Shown here: positions 7,388 to 16,325 of the stretch, in pieces
How the letters are laid out: each line of letters opens with the position of its first letter
How positions within the stretch are numbered: position 1 is the stretch's first letter
Source of the DNA: Herbiconiux gentiana
GTDB taxonomy: Bacteria > Actinomycetota > Actinomycetes > Actinomycetales > Microbacteriaceae
Reading direction: 5' to 3'
Length of the DNA stretch: 64,000 bases
Assembly: GCF_024978135.1 (NCBI RefSeq)
Contig: NZ_JANTEZ010000003.1
Location: forward strand, 558,001-622,000
Notes under the pieces: model-generated
Seen by the model: the letters and a program-made list of their open reading frames with translations, nothing else
Told to the model about the DNA's origin: nothing
Database searches by the model: none
Program-made: the position numbers and the translations under genes

Positions 7388-8980
7388 CTAGCTGGCGGCG
7401 TGCTGGTTCTTCAGCTTCTCGACGACCTCGTCGTAACGGGGGCTGTTCATGAAGTTGTCGACCGACACGTGCTCGGCGCTCGGGGTGCGCTCCTGCGCCC
7501 GGGGCGTGAGCTCGCGCTGCGTGATCACGAGATCCACGTCGTCGTCGAGGTTCGCGATCGCCTTGTTGACGACGGTCACACCCTCGATGCCGGCCTTCTT
7601 GATCTTATTGCGGAGCACCGATGCGCCCATGGCGCTCGAGCCCATTCCGGCGTCGCAGGCGAAGACGATGTTCGCGATGGGACGCGCATCCGTCAGCAGC
7701 GAGCTCTGCTCGGCGACGACCTCGGCGTCGCGGGCGGGGACACCCTCGGCGCTCAGGGTGCCGAGAACGCTGGACTCCTTGCCCTTGTTGGCCTGGGTCT
7801 TCGCGATGGCGGCGGAGAGGTCGCCGGCGTCCTCGTTCTCGAGGTCGCGCTTGCGGCTCGCCCGGAGGATGACGGCGGTGACGAGGAACGACACCGCGGC
7901 GGCGGCGATCACCGAGAGGATGACGCCGACGTAGCTGTCGGGCGCGGTCTGCAGCAGCACGGCGATGATGCTGCCGGGCGAGGCAGGGGCACGCAGGCCC
8001 GAATTGAACAGCACGTTCACGGCGACACCGGTCGCGCCACCGGCGATGGCGGCGAGGATGGTCATCGGCTTGGACAGCACGTACGGGAAGTAGATCTCGT
8101 GGATGCCGCCGAAGAACTGGATGATGACGGCGCCGGGGGCGCTCGCCTTGGCCAGCCCCACACCGAAGATCGCGAAGGCGAGCAGGATGCCGAGGCCCGG
8201 GCCGGGGTTCGCCTCGATCAGGAACAGGATCGACTTGCCCTGCTCGGCGACCTGCTGCACCCCGAGCGGGGTGAAGACGCCGTGGTTGATGGCGTTGTTC
8301 AGGAACAGCACCTTGCCGGGCTCGACGAGGATCGAGGCGAGCGGCAGCAGACCGACCGAGATCAGCCAGTCGACACCGGCCTCGAGCGCCTTCGACAGGC
8401 CCTGGATGACCGGGGCGATGCCGAAGAAGCCGGCGACTGCGAGCAGCGCGCCCAGGATGCCCGACGAGAAGTTGTCGACCAGCATCTCGAAGCCGGGCTT
8501 GATCTTGCCGGCCCACAGCTTGTCGAGCTGCTTCAGCAGGTAGGCGGCCAGCGGGCCCATGATCATGGCGCCGATGAACATCGGAATGTTCGCACCGACG
8601 ATCACACCCATCGTGGCGATGGTGCCGATCACGCCGCCGCGGGCGCCGTAGACCATGCGGCCACCGGTGTTCGCGATCAGGAGCGGCAGCAGGTAGGTGA
8701 TCATCGGGGCGACGAGACCCAGGTACTGCGGGAAGGTGGTGCCGTCGTCCGCCTGGGCGAGCGAGGTCGCCGCACCCGTCCAGCCGATGACGTCGGCGTT
8801 GCCGAAGCCGCCGAGGATGCCGTTGGGCAGCCAGCCGGTCGCGATGAACAGCGAGGTGATGAGACCCCAGGCGATGAACGCCGGGATGTTGGGCATGACC
8901 ATGCCCGAGAGGAAGGTGCCGAAGCGCTGCACGCGGATGCGCGCTCCCCCTCCGGTCTTTGCTTCTGACGTCGTTGTCAT
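7388..8980 (-). CDS. mtlA: PTS mannitol-specific IIBC permease
   Basis: This membrane permease takes up and phosphorylates mannitol. The 530-aa protein has an N-terminal IIC domain of about 340 residues with several hydrophobic segments (first near residues 27-45) and the conserved GGIHEIYFPYV substrate loop. A linker follows, then a C-terminal IIB domain with the phosphocysteine motif CDAGMGSS, Cys442. The ATG at 8980 is preceded by GGAG. The IIA domain is encoded separately just downstream. It follows ptsI by 37 nt. Confidence 0.95.
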   Translation of the reverse strand: MTTTSEAKTGGGARIRVQRFGTFLSGMVMPNIPAFIAWGLITSLFIATGWLPNGILGGFGNADVIGWTGAATSLAQADDGTTFPQYLGLVAPMITYLLPLLIANTGGRMVYGARGGVIGTIATMGVIVGANIPMFIGAMIMGPLAAYLLKQLDKLWAGKIKPGFEMLVDNFSSGILGALLAVAGFFGIAPVIQGLSKALEAGVDWLISVGLLPLASILVEPGKVLFLNNAINHGVFTPLGVQQVAEQGKSILFLIEANPGPGLGILLAFAIFGVGLAKASAPGAVIIQFFGGIHEIYFPYVLSKPMTILAAIAGGATGVAVNVLFNSGLRAPASPGSIIAVLLQTAPDSYVGVILSVIAAAAVSFLVTAVILRASRKRDLENEDAGDLSAAIAKTQANKGKESSVLGTLSAEGVPARDAEVVAEQSSLLTDARPIANIVFACDAGMGSSAMGASVLRNKIKKAGIEGVTVVNKAIANLDDDVDLVITQRELTPRAQERTPSAEHVSVDNFMNSPRYDEVVEKLKNQHAAS

Positions 8981-9017
8981 GACGACTGCTCCAATTCGTG
9001 TGGGTGTAGGGATGGGA

Positions 9018-10679
9018 TCACTGGGATGCTGCTGCGGTGGTGACCGCTCCACGGGCCTCGACGGCGCTGTTCGCCGAGAGGGCCAGTTCGGCGAAGTGCT
9101 GGGCCTCGTCGAGCGTGAAGCGGGCGAGCTCCGCGCGCACGTCGGCGAGAGCCGACGGCGACATGGAGAGCGTGGTCGCGCCGAGGCCCACGAGCACCAC
9201 GGCGAGAAGGGGGTCGGCGGCGGCCTCGCCGCAGATCCCGACGGGCTTGCCGGTGGCACGGCCGGCCTTGCCGACCTCCCCGACGAGCTTCAGCACGGCC
9301 GGGTGCCACGGGTCCTGGAATGAGGCAACCGAGCCCAGCAGCCGGTCGGCCGCCAGGGTGTACTGCGTCAGGTCGTTGGTGCCGATCGACGCGAAGTCGG
9401 CGTCGGCGAGGATGCGGTCGGCCAGCAGGGCGGACGAGGGCACCTCCACCATGACGCCGGCGGTCTTCAGGCCGACCTCGCGGGCGAGGGCGGTGAAGTA
9501 GCGGGTCTCCTCGACGGTCGAGACCATCGGCGCCATCACCCAGACGTCGGCGTCGGTCTCGGCCTCGGCGGCCGCGAGGGCGGCGAGCTGGTCCCGCAGG
9601 ATGGGCTCGTTCGCCCGCAGCGCCCGAAGGCCGCGGAGACCCAGCGCCGGGTTCTCCTCGGGGGCGTCGTTGAGGAAGCTCAGCGGCTTGTCGGCTCCGG
9701 CGTCGAGCGCGCGCACGACGACCTTCTTGCCGGCGAAGGCCTCGAGCAGACGCTTGTACTGCGCCTTCTGCTCCTCGACGGTGGGTGCGCTCGAGGAGTC
9801 GAGGAAGAGGAACTCGGTGCGGAAGAGTCCGACACCCTCCGCGCCCTTCTCGAGCGCGTCCGCGGCGCCGTCGGCCGAACCGAGGTTCGCCAGGAGCGGC
9901 ACGAGGGTGCCGTCGGCGAGGGCTCCGGGGCCGGTCGCCGAGCTGCGGGCCGCCTTGATCTCGGCGGCCTTCGCCTCGGCGGCGGTGCGCTCCTCGGAGC
10001 TCGGGGCGACCGTCACGGTGCCGGTGGCCGCATCGACGACGATCTCGGTGCCGTCGGCGAGGGTGAGCGCATCCGTCACCCCGACGACGGCCACGATCGA
10101 CTTCTCGCGGGCGAGGATCGCGGTGTGCGAGGTGGGGCCGCCGTCGCTCGTGACGAGCGCGAGCACCTTCGACAGGTCGAGCAGGGCGGTGTCGGCCGGC
10201 GCGAGGTCGCGGGCGACGAGAACGAACGGATGCTCGGGGTCGGGCACTCCCGGAGCGGGGACGCCGCGCAGGTGCGCCACGACGCGCTGCGAGACGTCGT
10301 CGAGGTCGGTCGCGCGCTCCCCCATGTAGCCGCCCATGCTGACGAGCAGGTCGCGGAAGGAGGCGAACGCCTCGAAGACCGCGCGCTCGGCGGTCTTGCC
10401 GGAGTCGAGCCGGGTGCCGATGTCGTCGATCAGCGTCGGGTCCTCGGCCATGAAGGCCTGCGCCTCGAGCACGTCCTTGGCCGAGCCGCCGGCGCGCTCT
10501 CCCCGGTGCCGGATGATCGCGGCGGTGGCCGCCAGTGAGGCGCGGGCGCGCTCCTTCTCGGCGTCGGGGGTGAGCGCCGAGGCGGTGTCGTCGGGCTCGG
10601 GGAGCGGGTCGGGCATCCGGAGCACCCCGCCGACGGCGATGCCGCGGCCGATGCCGGTGCCGGTGAGGGAGGACGACAT
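9018..10679 (-). CDS. ptsI: Phosphoenolpyruvate-protein phosphotransferase (PTS enzyme I)
   Basis: Enzyme I starts the PTS phosphorelay by moving phosphate from PEP to HPr. The 553-aa protein has the swivelling histidine domain with GGPTSHTAILAR (His185). The C-terminal PEP-binding barrel includes the EGVGLFRTEFLF and SIGTNDLTQY signatures and the cysteine in GICGEAA. The ATG at 10679 overlaps the ptsH stop as TGATG; a GTG one codon earlier is also possible. This appears to be a general PTS gene embedded in a mannitol operon. Confidence 0.96.
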   Translation of the reverse strand: MSSSLTGTGIGRGIAVGGVLRMPDPLPEPDDTASALTPDAEKERARASLAATAAIIRHRGERAGGSAKDVLEAQAFMAEDPTLIDDIGTRLDSGKTAERAVFEAFASFRDLLVSMGGYMGERATDLDDVSQRVVAHLRGVPAPGVPDPEHPFVLVARDLAPADTALLDLSKVLALVTSDGGPTSHTAILAREKSIVAVVGVTDALTLADGTEIVVDAATGTVTVAPSSEERTAAEAKAAEIKAARSSATGPGALADGTLVPLLANLGSADGAADALEKGAEGVGLFRTEFLFLDSSSAPTVEEQKAQYKRLLEAFAGKKVVVRALDAGADKPLSFLNDAPEENPALGLRGLRALRANEPILRDQLAALAAAEAETDADVWVMAPMVSTVEETRYFTALAREVGLKTAGVMVEVPSSALLADRILADADFASIGTNDLTQYTLAADRLLGSVASFQDPWHPAVLKLVGEVGKAGRATGKPVGICGEAAADPLLAVVLVGLGATTLSMSPSALADVRAELARFTLDEAQHFAELALSANSAVEARGAVTTAAASQ

Positions 10680-10945
10680 CACTCGGCGTCCAGGTCGGTG
10701 GAGAGCAGGGTCGCGAGCTCGTCGAGCAACCCGTCGGAGTCGGGCGCCTCGGAGACGAGCGTGACGGTGTCGCCGTGCTCGATGCCGAGCGAGATGACGC
10801 CGAGGATGCTCGCGGCGTTGACGGCCTTGCCGTTCTTGGAGATCTGCACGGGCAGGCCGGACTTCGCCACGGTCTGGGTGAAGAGCGTGGCCGGACGGGC
10901 GTGCAGCCCGTGCTTCGATGCCAGTTCGACGGTTCGTTCAGCCAT
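10679..10945 (-). CDS. ptsH: HPr phosphocarrier protein
   Basis: HPr relays phosphate from enzyme I to the EIIA domains. The 88-aa protein has the active histidine in HGLHARPA at residue 15. Ser46, the position phosphorylated by HPr kinase in Firmicutes, is kept in NAASILG. The ATG at 10945 has GGAG upstream and lies inside the last codons of the preceding small IIB gene (8-nt overlap). Its stop overlaps the ptsI start. The three genes should be translationally coupled. Confidence 0.96.
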   Translation of the reverse strand: MAERTVELASKHGLHARPATLFTQTVAKSGLPVQISKNGKAVNAASILGVISLGIEHGDTVTLVSEAPDSDGLLDELATLLSTDLDAE

Positions 10946-11303
10946 GGTGGACTCCTTTGATCGGTGTTGATGTCGCGGTCTCGTCTGCCGGGGACCGCAG
11001 CCCGGCGAGTTCTTCGATCCTTCGGGCGGCGAGTTCGGCGCCGTCCCGCCCGAAGACGTTCTCGGGGAGGAGCTCCGCCACGGCACCCGCCCGCTCGGCC
11101 CGCTCGGCCAGCCCGGCGAAGCGGTCGGCGAGGTGAGGGCCGACGAGCAAGATGCGCGTCGCCGCGAGCCTGTCGTCGAGATCGGCCAGCGTGCCCGCGT
11201 CCACGACCAGGTCGAGATCGCGGTCCCGGATGATCCGGCGCAGTCTCACGGCGAGGAAGGTGCTCGATGCTCCTGCACCGCAGACGATGAGCACTCTGTC
11301 CAC
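10938..11303 (-). CDS. Small PTS IIB-like protein (lactose/cellobiose type)
   Basis: The 121-aa protein opens with VLIVCGAGASSTFLA. This has the phosphocysteine loop (Cys8) of lactose/cellobiose-type IIB domains, followed by a single alpha/beta fold. It has no IIC partner here, while the mannitol permease has its own IIB domain. The last 20 residues are a low-complexity tail that overlaps the ptsH start. It begins with GTG after GAGGAGG and is the first gene of the operon, divergent from the PRD regulator. A signalling role, for example setting the phosphorylation state of the regulator, is possible but is inference. Confidence 0.75.
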   Translation of the reverse strand: MDRVLIVCGAGASSTFLAVRLRRIIRDRDLDLVVDAGTLADLDDRLAATRILLVGPHLADRFAGLAERAERAGAVAELLPENVFGRDGAELAARRIEELAGLRSPADETATSTPIKGVHHG

Positions 11304-11366
11304 GCACGCCTCCTCGCGTCCTGATCCGATCTCCTACGATCCTGACCGAGTGCTGGGGATCTGGCC

Positions 11367-11401
11367 AGCAGGCTTGCTTCCGGCCCCTAGGAAGCCCTGC
11401 T
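11367..11401. repeat. Imperfect inverted repeat in the mannitol operon control region
   Basis: AGCAGG-CTTCC (left arm, with a 3-nt insertion) faces GGAAGCCCTGCT, flanked by GGGG on the left and CCCC on the right. It lies in the 124-nt gap between the divergent IIB-like gene and the PRD regulator, a natural place for an operator. Confidence 0.5.
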
Positions 11402-11427
11402 CCCCGGAACCGCTTAGGGTGACAGTG

Positions 11428-13356
11428 ATGACTGCGAAGTACGAGCGCCTGCTGGAGTATCTGGCCGAGACCACCGACTGGGTCACGGCCGGCGAGCTGG
11501 CGGATCGGCTCGGGGTGACGACGCGCAGCGTGCGCAGCTACGTCACCAGTGTGAAGACCGCGGCCAAGCCGCTCGAGGTCATCGCCTCGTCCACCAGCGG
11601 GTACCGGCTGAACCGGGAGGCGTACGCCAGCTTCCTGGAGGGCCTGCGGGGGCGGGACGCCGAGTCCGGCAGCCCGCGCGACCGGGTGCACGCCATCATC
11701 CGCGGTCTCGGCGACGCCCCCGACGGGCTCGACGTCTACGACCTCGCCGCGACGATGTTCGTCAGCGAGTCGACCGTCGAGGCCGACCTGCGGAAGGCCA
11801 AGCTCCTCGTGGAGGACGCCGGTCTCGGGCTGAGCCGGCGCGGCAGCGTCGTCGCCCTCACCGGCAGCGAGCTCAACCGGCGGCGACTGCTCAGCCGGCT
11901 GTTCCGCGAGGAGAGCGCGCAGGGGTTCCTCGACCTGCAGAACATCCAGCGGGAGTTCCTCTCGGGCGACCTGACCTCGTTCAAGTCGGAGCTGATCGCC
12001 ATGCTCGACGGCAACGGCTTCTTCGTCAACGAGTACTCGATCGACAACGTGCTGCTGCACGTCGCCATCGCCGTCGACCGGGTGGCCAAGAAGCAGTCGA
12101 TCGGGCCGGCCGACGACGACGCCCGCCCGGCCTCGGAGACCGTGCGCGAGGTGGCGGCGCAGCTCGACACCCTCGTGCGGGCGCACTTCGACGCGGCGCT
12201 GAGCGCCCGCGAGCTTGACTACCTCTCCGTGCTGCTCACCACCCGCGTGCTCACCCCGGGGCACGACCGGCCCGCGCAGGACGTGGCCGACTCCTACCTC
12301 GAGGCCGATGACCTGGCCGCGATGCGCCGCATCGTGCGGCTGGCGAGCGAGGAGTACCTCGTCGACCTCGACGACGAGGACTTCATCGTGCGGCTCAGCC
12401 TGCACATCCGGAACCTGGTCGCCCGGGCGCAGGAGAAGTCGTACTCGCGGAACCCCATGACCCGCTCGATCAAGAGCACGTTCCCGATGATCTACGAGCT
12501 CGCGGTGTTCATCGCCAGCCAGATCCAGCGGCGCGAGGGCATCGTCATCAACGACGACGAGATCGCCTACATCGCCCTGCACGTGGGCTCGCACCTCGAG
12601 CGGCAGAACCTGCGCCAGGAGCGCGTGACCTGCGCGATCGTGTGCCCGAACTACTACGACATGCACGTCGTCCTGCGTCAGCGCCTCGAGGCCGAGCTCG
12701 GCTCGGAGCTGCAGGTCGACGCCGTGATCACCCGCGCCGACGTCGATTGGGCGGCGCTCTCCTCCGACATCGTCGTGACCACCATCTCGGTGCCGGCGGC
12801 CCGTGACAACGTCGTGGTCATCCAGCCGTTCCTCACGGCCGGCGACCTCGAGGCGGTGCGCCGCGCGATCACGACGGTGCGCCGGCACCGCCGCCGCATG
12901 CAGCTGAAGGACGAGCTGCTGCAGTACTTCGACGAGCGCCTGTTCCGGCGCAACCTGCACGCTGGCGACGAGGCGGCCATGATCCGCACCCTCGGCGACT
13001 CGATGGTCGCGCTCGGCATCATCGACGAGAGCTACGTCGAGGGCGCCATCGAGCGCGAGCGCATGTCGTCGACCGCCTTCACCGACACCATCGCCGTGCC
13101 GCACGCCATGGCGATGAGCGCATCGCGCACCGCGATCGCGATCGTCGTGAACGAGACGCCGATGACCTGGGGCGAGAACCGCGTCAACGTCATCGCCCTC
13201 TTCGCCTTCAGCGCCTCGGGCCGACGCGCCTTCCAGACGGTCTTCGACCAGCTCGTCGAGGTCTTCTCCGACCGCGACGACGTGCAGCGCATCGTGCGCC
13301 GCGCCACCGACTTCGCCTCGTTCATCGACGAGCTCGTCCACGTCATGGACACCTGA
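11428..13356 (+). CDS. mtlR: PRD-containing PTS regulator (MtlR/BglG family)
   Basis: The 642-aa protein has an N-terminal helix-turn-helix (about 1-60, WVTAGELADRLGV), then a second HTH-like segment. Two PTS-regulation domains (about 185-300 and 310-400) follow, with conserved histidines in VLLHVAIAVDRV and IAYIALHVGSH. Then come a IIB-like domain with a cysteine in AIVCPNYY and a C-terminal IIA domain with histidine in IAVPHAMA. This is the MtlR activator layout, controlled by PTS phosphorylation. It diverges from the mannitol operon, its likely target. The ATG at 11428 is preceded by TAGGGT 7 nt upstream; GTG at 11419 or 11425 are alternatives. Confidence 0.85.
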   Translation: MTAKYERLLEYLAETTDWVTAGELADRLGVTTRSVRSYVTSVKTAAKPLEVIASSTSGYRLNREAYASFLEGLRGRDAESGSPRDRVHAIIRGLGDAPDGLDVYDLAATMFVSESTVEADLRKAKLLVEDAGLGLSRRGSVVALTGSELNRRRLLSRLFREESAQGFLDLQNIQREFLSGDLTSFKSELIAMLDGNGFFVNEYSIDNVLLHVAIAVDRVAKKQSIGPADDDARPASETVREVAAQLDTLVRAHFDAALSARELDYLSVLLTTRVLTPGHDRPAQDVADSYLEADDLAAMRRIVRLASEEYLVDLDDEDFIVRLSLHIRNLVARAQEKSYSRNPMTRSIKSTFPMIYELAVFIASQIQRREGIVINDDEIAYIALHVGSHLERQNLRQERVTCAIVCPNYYDMHVVLRQRLEAELGSELQVDAVITRADVDWAALSSDIVVTTISVPAARDNVVVIQPFLTAGDLEAVRRAITTVRRHRRRMQLKDELLQYFDERLFRRNLHAGDEAAMIRTLGDSMVALGIIDESYVEGAIERERMSSTAFTDTIAVPHAMAMSASRTAIAIVVNETPMTWGENRVNVIALFAFSASGRRAFQTVFDQLVEVFSDRDDVQRIVRRATDFASFIDELVHVMDT

Positions 13357-13403
13357 CGGGCGTTGCTCGGCTCACCTCCTACCCGCCCCGGGCGCCCCGA
13401 TCG

Positions 13404-14258
13404 CTACGGGATGGGGACGGGGGTGACGCCGAGGGGGGCCAGGGCGGCCGCACCGCCGTCGGGGGACGTGAGCACCCAGATGCCGTCGGCGTGCACCGCG
13501 ACCGAGTGCTCCCAGTGCGAGGCCATGCTGCCGTCGGCGGAGGCCACCGTCCACTCGTCGTCGCGGGTGAAGGTCTCGGTGGTGCCGGCCGTGATCATCG
13601 GCTCGATCGCCACGACGAGACCGGGCTTCACCTCGGGGCCGCGCTGGCGCACGCGGTAGTTGAACACCGGCGGCGCCTCGTGCATGCTGCGGCCGATGCC
13701 GTGACCCACGTAGTCGGTGAGGATGCCGTAGACCGCACCCTGGCGGGTCGAGGGGTGCTCCTCCACGAACTCCTCGATGGCCTCCCCCACCTCGTTCAGG
13801 TGGCGGGCGGATGCGAGGCGGGCGATCCCGTGCCACATCGACTGCTCGGTCACCTCCGAGAGCAGGCGCCGCGCGGCGACCTCCTCGGGGCGGGAGGGGT
13901 CGTCGAGCACGATCGTGATGGCGGAGTCGCCGTTCCAGCCGTCGACCTCGGCGCCCGAGTCGATGGAGACGATGTCGCCCGGCTCGAGCATCCGCCCACC
14001 CGGGATGCCGTGCACGATGTCGTCGTTCACCGAGGTGCAGACGGTGTGCCGGTAGCCGGGCACCAGCTGGAAGTTCGAGATGCCCCCGAGCGACCGGATG
14101 GTGCGGTCGGCGACGGCGTCGAGCTCGAGCGTGGTGATGCCCGGGCGGATCGCCTCGCGCACCGCGGTCAGCGAGGCGGCCGTGACGAGCCCCGGCTGCA
14201 CCATCAGCCGCAGCTCGGCCGGGGTCTTGTAGATGCCCTTGTTCTTGCCGAAGGCCAT
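13404..14258 (-). CDS. map: Methionine aminopeptidase, type I
   Basis: Removes the initiator methionine from nascent proteins. The 284-aa protein has the five metal ligands of the pita-bread fold: two aspartates in SIDSGAEVDGWNGDSA, a histidine in GHGIGRSMHE, and glutamates in AIEPMIT and HWEHSVAV. It follows adk by 5 nt. In most bacteria infA comes next; here the convergent regulator of the mannitol system does, so map ends this transcript. Confidence 0.96.
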   Translation of the reverse strand: MAFGKNKGIYKTPAELRLMVQPGLVTAASLTAVREAIRPGITTLELDAVADRTIRSLGGISNFQLVPGYRHTVCTSVNDDIVHGIPGGRMLEPGDIVSIDSGAEVDGWNGDSAITIVLDDPSRPEEVAARRLLSEVTEQSMWHGIARLASARHLNEVGEAIEEFVEEHPSTRQGAVYGILTDYVGHGIGRSMHEAPPVFNYRVRQRGPEVKPGLVVAIEPMITAGTTETFTRDDEWTVASADGSMASHWEHSVAVHADGIWVLTSPDGGAAALAPLGVTPVPIP

Positions 14259-14263
14259 GGTGC

Positions 14264-14872
14264 TCAGCGAGCGGCGAGGGCGGCGATGATGCGGCCCGTC
14301 ACGTCGTCGATCTCGCCGAGACCGTCGACGGTCACCACGAGGCCGCGGCCGTCGTAGACCTCGACCAGCGGAGCGGTCTGCTCGGCGTAGACGTCGAGGC
14401 GCTTGCGGATGACGTCTTCGGTGTCGTCGCTGCGGCCCTGCTCGGCGGAGCGCTTGAGCAGGCGGCGCACCACCTCGTCGGTGTCGGCCTCGAGCACGAT
14501 GACCGCGTCGAGCGAGGTGCCAGAGACGCCGAGGATGTCGTCGAGCTCCTCCACCTGCTGCAGGGTGCGCGGGTAGCCGTCGAGCAGGAAGCCGTCGGCC
14601 GCGTCGGGCTGCTGGAGGCGGTCGCGCACCAGGTCGTTGGTGAGCGCATCCGGAACGTACTGACCGGCGTCCATGAACGTCTTGGCCTTGACTCCGAGCT
14701 CGGTGCCGTTCTTGACGTTCTCGCGGAAGATGTCTCCGGTCGACACGGCGGGGATGCCGTAGGCCGCCGAGAGCCGGGCCGCCTGCGTGCCCTTGCCGGC
14801 GCCGGGAGGGCCGATGATCAGCAGGCGGAGCGCCGCGGACTGTGCCACCTCGGACGGTGCCGCTCCGGTCAT
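14264..14872 (-). CDS. adk: Adenylate kinase (short form)
   Basis: Interconverts AMP + ATP and 2 ADP. The 202-aa protein has the P-loop GPPGAGKGT at residues 21-29, the AMP-binding TGDIFRENV segment and the FLLDGYPRT motif. The LID is short (about [15 protein letters not shown]), as in actinobacterial adenylate kinases without the zinc lid. The ATG overlaps the secY stop by 4 nt (ATGA), so the two are translationally coupled. The first 13 residues exceed most homologues; a later start is possible. Confidence 0.96.
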   Translation of the reverse strand: MTGAAPSEVAQSAALRLLIIGPPGAGKGTQAARLSAAYGIPAVSTGDIFRENVKNGTELGVKAKTFMDAGQYVPDALTNDLVRDRLQQPDAADGFLLDGYPRTLQQVEELDDILGVSGTSLDAVIVLEADTDEVVRRLLKRSAEQGRSDDTEDVIRKRLDVYAEQTAPLVEVYDGRGLVVTVDGLGEIDDVTGRIIAALAAR

Positions 14873-16191
14873 CGGAGCAGCCCCTCGTAGTGGCGCTGCT
14901 GCAGCTGCGAGTCGATCTGCTTCACGGTCTCGAGGCCGACACCGACGATGATCAGGATCGACGCGCCACCGAACGGGAAGTTCTGGTTGGCGCCGACCGC
15001 GACCAGGGCGATCAGCGGCAGGAGCGCGATCACGCCCAGGTAGATCGAGCCCGGGAGCGTGATGCGGGTAAGTACGTAGTCGAGGTACTCGGCCGTGGGG
15101 CGGCCCGCGCGGATGCCGGGGATGAACCCGCCGAACTTCTTCATGTTGTCGGCGACCTCTTCGGGGTTGAAGGTGATCGCGACGTAGAAGTAGGTGAAGC
15201 CGACGATGAGCAGGAAGTACATCAGCATGTACAGCGGGTGGTCACCGCGCACGAGGTAGTTGTTGATCCAGGTGACCCAGCCGGCCGGGGCCTGGCCGGC
15301 GGCGGGCTGGTTGAACTGGGCGATCAGCGCGGGCAGGTAGAGCAGCGACGAGGCGAAGATGACCGGCACCACGCCCGCCATGTTCACCTTGATCGGGATG
15401 TAGGTGTTGTTGCCGCCGTAGGTTCTGCGGCCCACCACCCGCTTGGCGTACTGCACCGGGATGCGGCGCTGGGAGAGCTCGACGAAGACCACGCCGAAGA
15501 CCACCGCGACACCGACCGCGAGCACGGCGAGGAAGGTCTCGAAGCCCTGGGTCTGGGCGATCAGCCAGAGCGAGGAGGGGAAGGTCGAGGCGATCGAGGT
15601 GAAGATCAGCAGCGACATGCCGTTGCCGACGCCGCGCTCGGTGACGAGCTCGCCCATCCACATGATGACGCCGGTGCCGGCGGTCATGGTGATGACCATG
15701 AGGAGGATGGCGTACCAGGCGTCGTTCGTGATCAGCTGGCCGCACTCGGCGACGGTGGAAGTGCCGAACAGGGCGCCGGAGCGGGCCACGGTGATCAGAG
15801 TCGTGGACTGGAGCACACCGAGCGCGATGGTGAGGTAGCGGGTGTACTGCGTCAGGCGGCTCTGGCCGGAGGCGCCCTCCTTGTAGAGGGTCTCGAAGTG
15901 CGGGATGACCACGCGGAGCAGCTGGACGATGATCGACGCCGTGATGTACGGCATGATGCCCAGCGCGAAGATGGAGAGCTGGAGGAGCGCGCCACCCGAG
16001 AACAGGTTGACGAGCTCGTAGAGGCCCGAGGTGCCCTGGTTGGCCGCGAGACACGTCTGCACGTTGCCGAAGTCGACGAACGGTGCGGGGATGAACGATC
16101 CCAGACGGAACAGCGCGACGATGCCGAGCGTGAAGCCAATCTTTCTGCGGAGATCCGGCGTACGGAAGATCCTCGCGACGGCTTTGAACAA
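14869..16191 (-). CDS. secY: Protein translocase subunit SecY
   Basis: SecY (440 aa) is the channel of the general secretion system in the cytoplasmic membrane. The sequence begins [21 protein letters not shown] and has about ten transmembrane segments. It contains the conserved [15 protein letters not shown] plug/gate region and the cytosolic loop [13 protein letters not shown]. It lies downstream of rplO, but a 134-nt gap with a long stem-loop separates them. Confidence 0.97.
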   Translation of the reverse strand: MFKAVARIFRTPDLRRKIGFTLGIVALFRLGSFIPAPFVDFGNVQTCLAANQGTSGLYELVNLFSGGALLQLSIFALGIMPYITASIIVQLLRVVIPHFETLYKEGASGQSRLTQYTRYLTIALGVLQSTTLITVARSGALFGTSTVAECGQLITNDAWYAILLMVITMTAGTGVIMWMGELVTERGVGNGMSLLIFTSIASTFPSSLWLIAQTQGFETFLAVLAVGVAVVFGVVFVELSQRRIPVQYAKRVVGRRTYGGNNTYIPIKVNMAGVVPVIFASSLLYLPALIAQFNQPAAGQAPAGWVTWINNYLVRGDHPLYMLMYFLLIVGFTYFYVAITFNPEEVADNMKKFGGFIPGIRAGRPTAEYLDYVLTRITLPGSIYLGVIALLPLIALVAVGANQNFPFGGASILIIVGVGLETVKQIDSQLQQRHYEGLLR

Positions 16192-16231
16192 AAAGGGCCT
16201 CCTGCGTTCGTGTGGCTCAATGCCAAGAATG

Positions 16232-16312
16232 CCGGTGACCCGATTCGTGGCCTCGACAGGCTACCTCATTCTGAAGAGGCATCTGTGTGAGGGCCGGGAA
16301 TCGGGTCACCGG
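16232..16312. repeat. Long-range 15-bp inverted repeat between rplO and secY
   Basis: CCGGTGACCCGATTC (16232-16246) and its perfect complement GAATCGGGTCACCGG (16298-16312) enclose 51 nt that can form further short stems (GCCT/AGGC). It starts 13 nt after the rplO stop and fills most of the gap. A regulatory or mRNA-processing structure is likely. Confidence 0.6.
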
Positions 16313-16325
16313 TCAGTGGTTCTCG

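Noticed and set aside
8977-13341. Long minus-strand frame across ptsI, ptsH and the PRD regulator
   Set aside because: It overlaps real genes, has low-complexity Arg/Ala/Gly composition and no domain.
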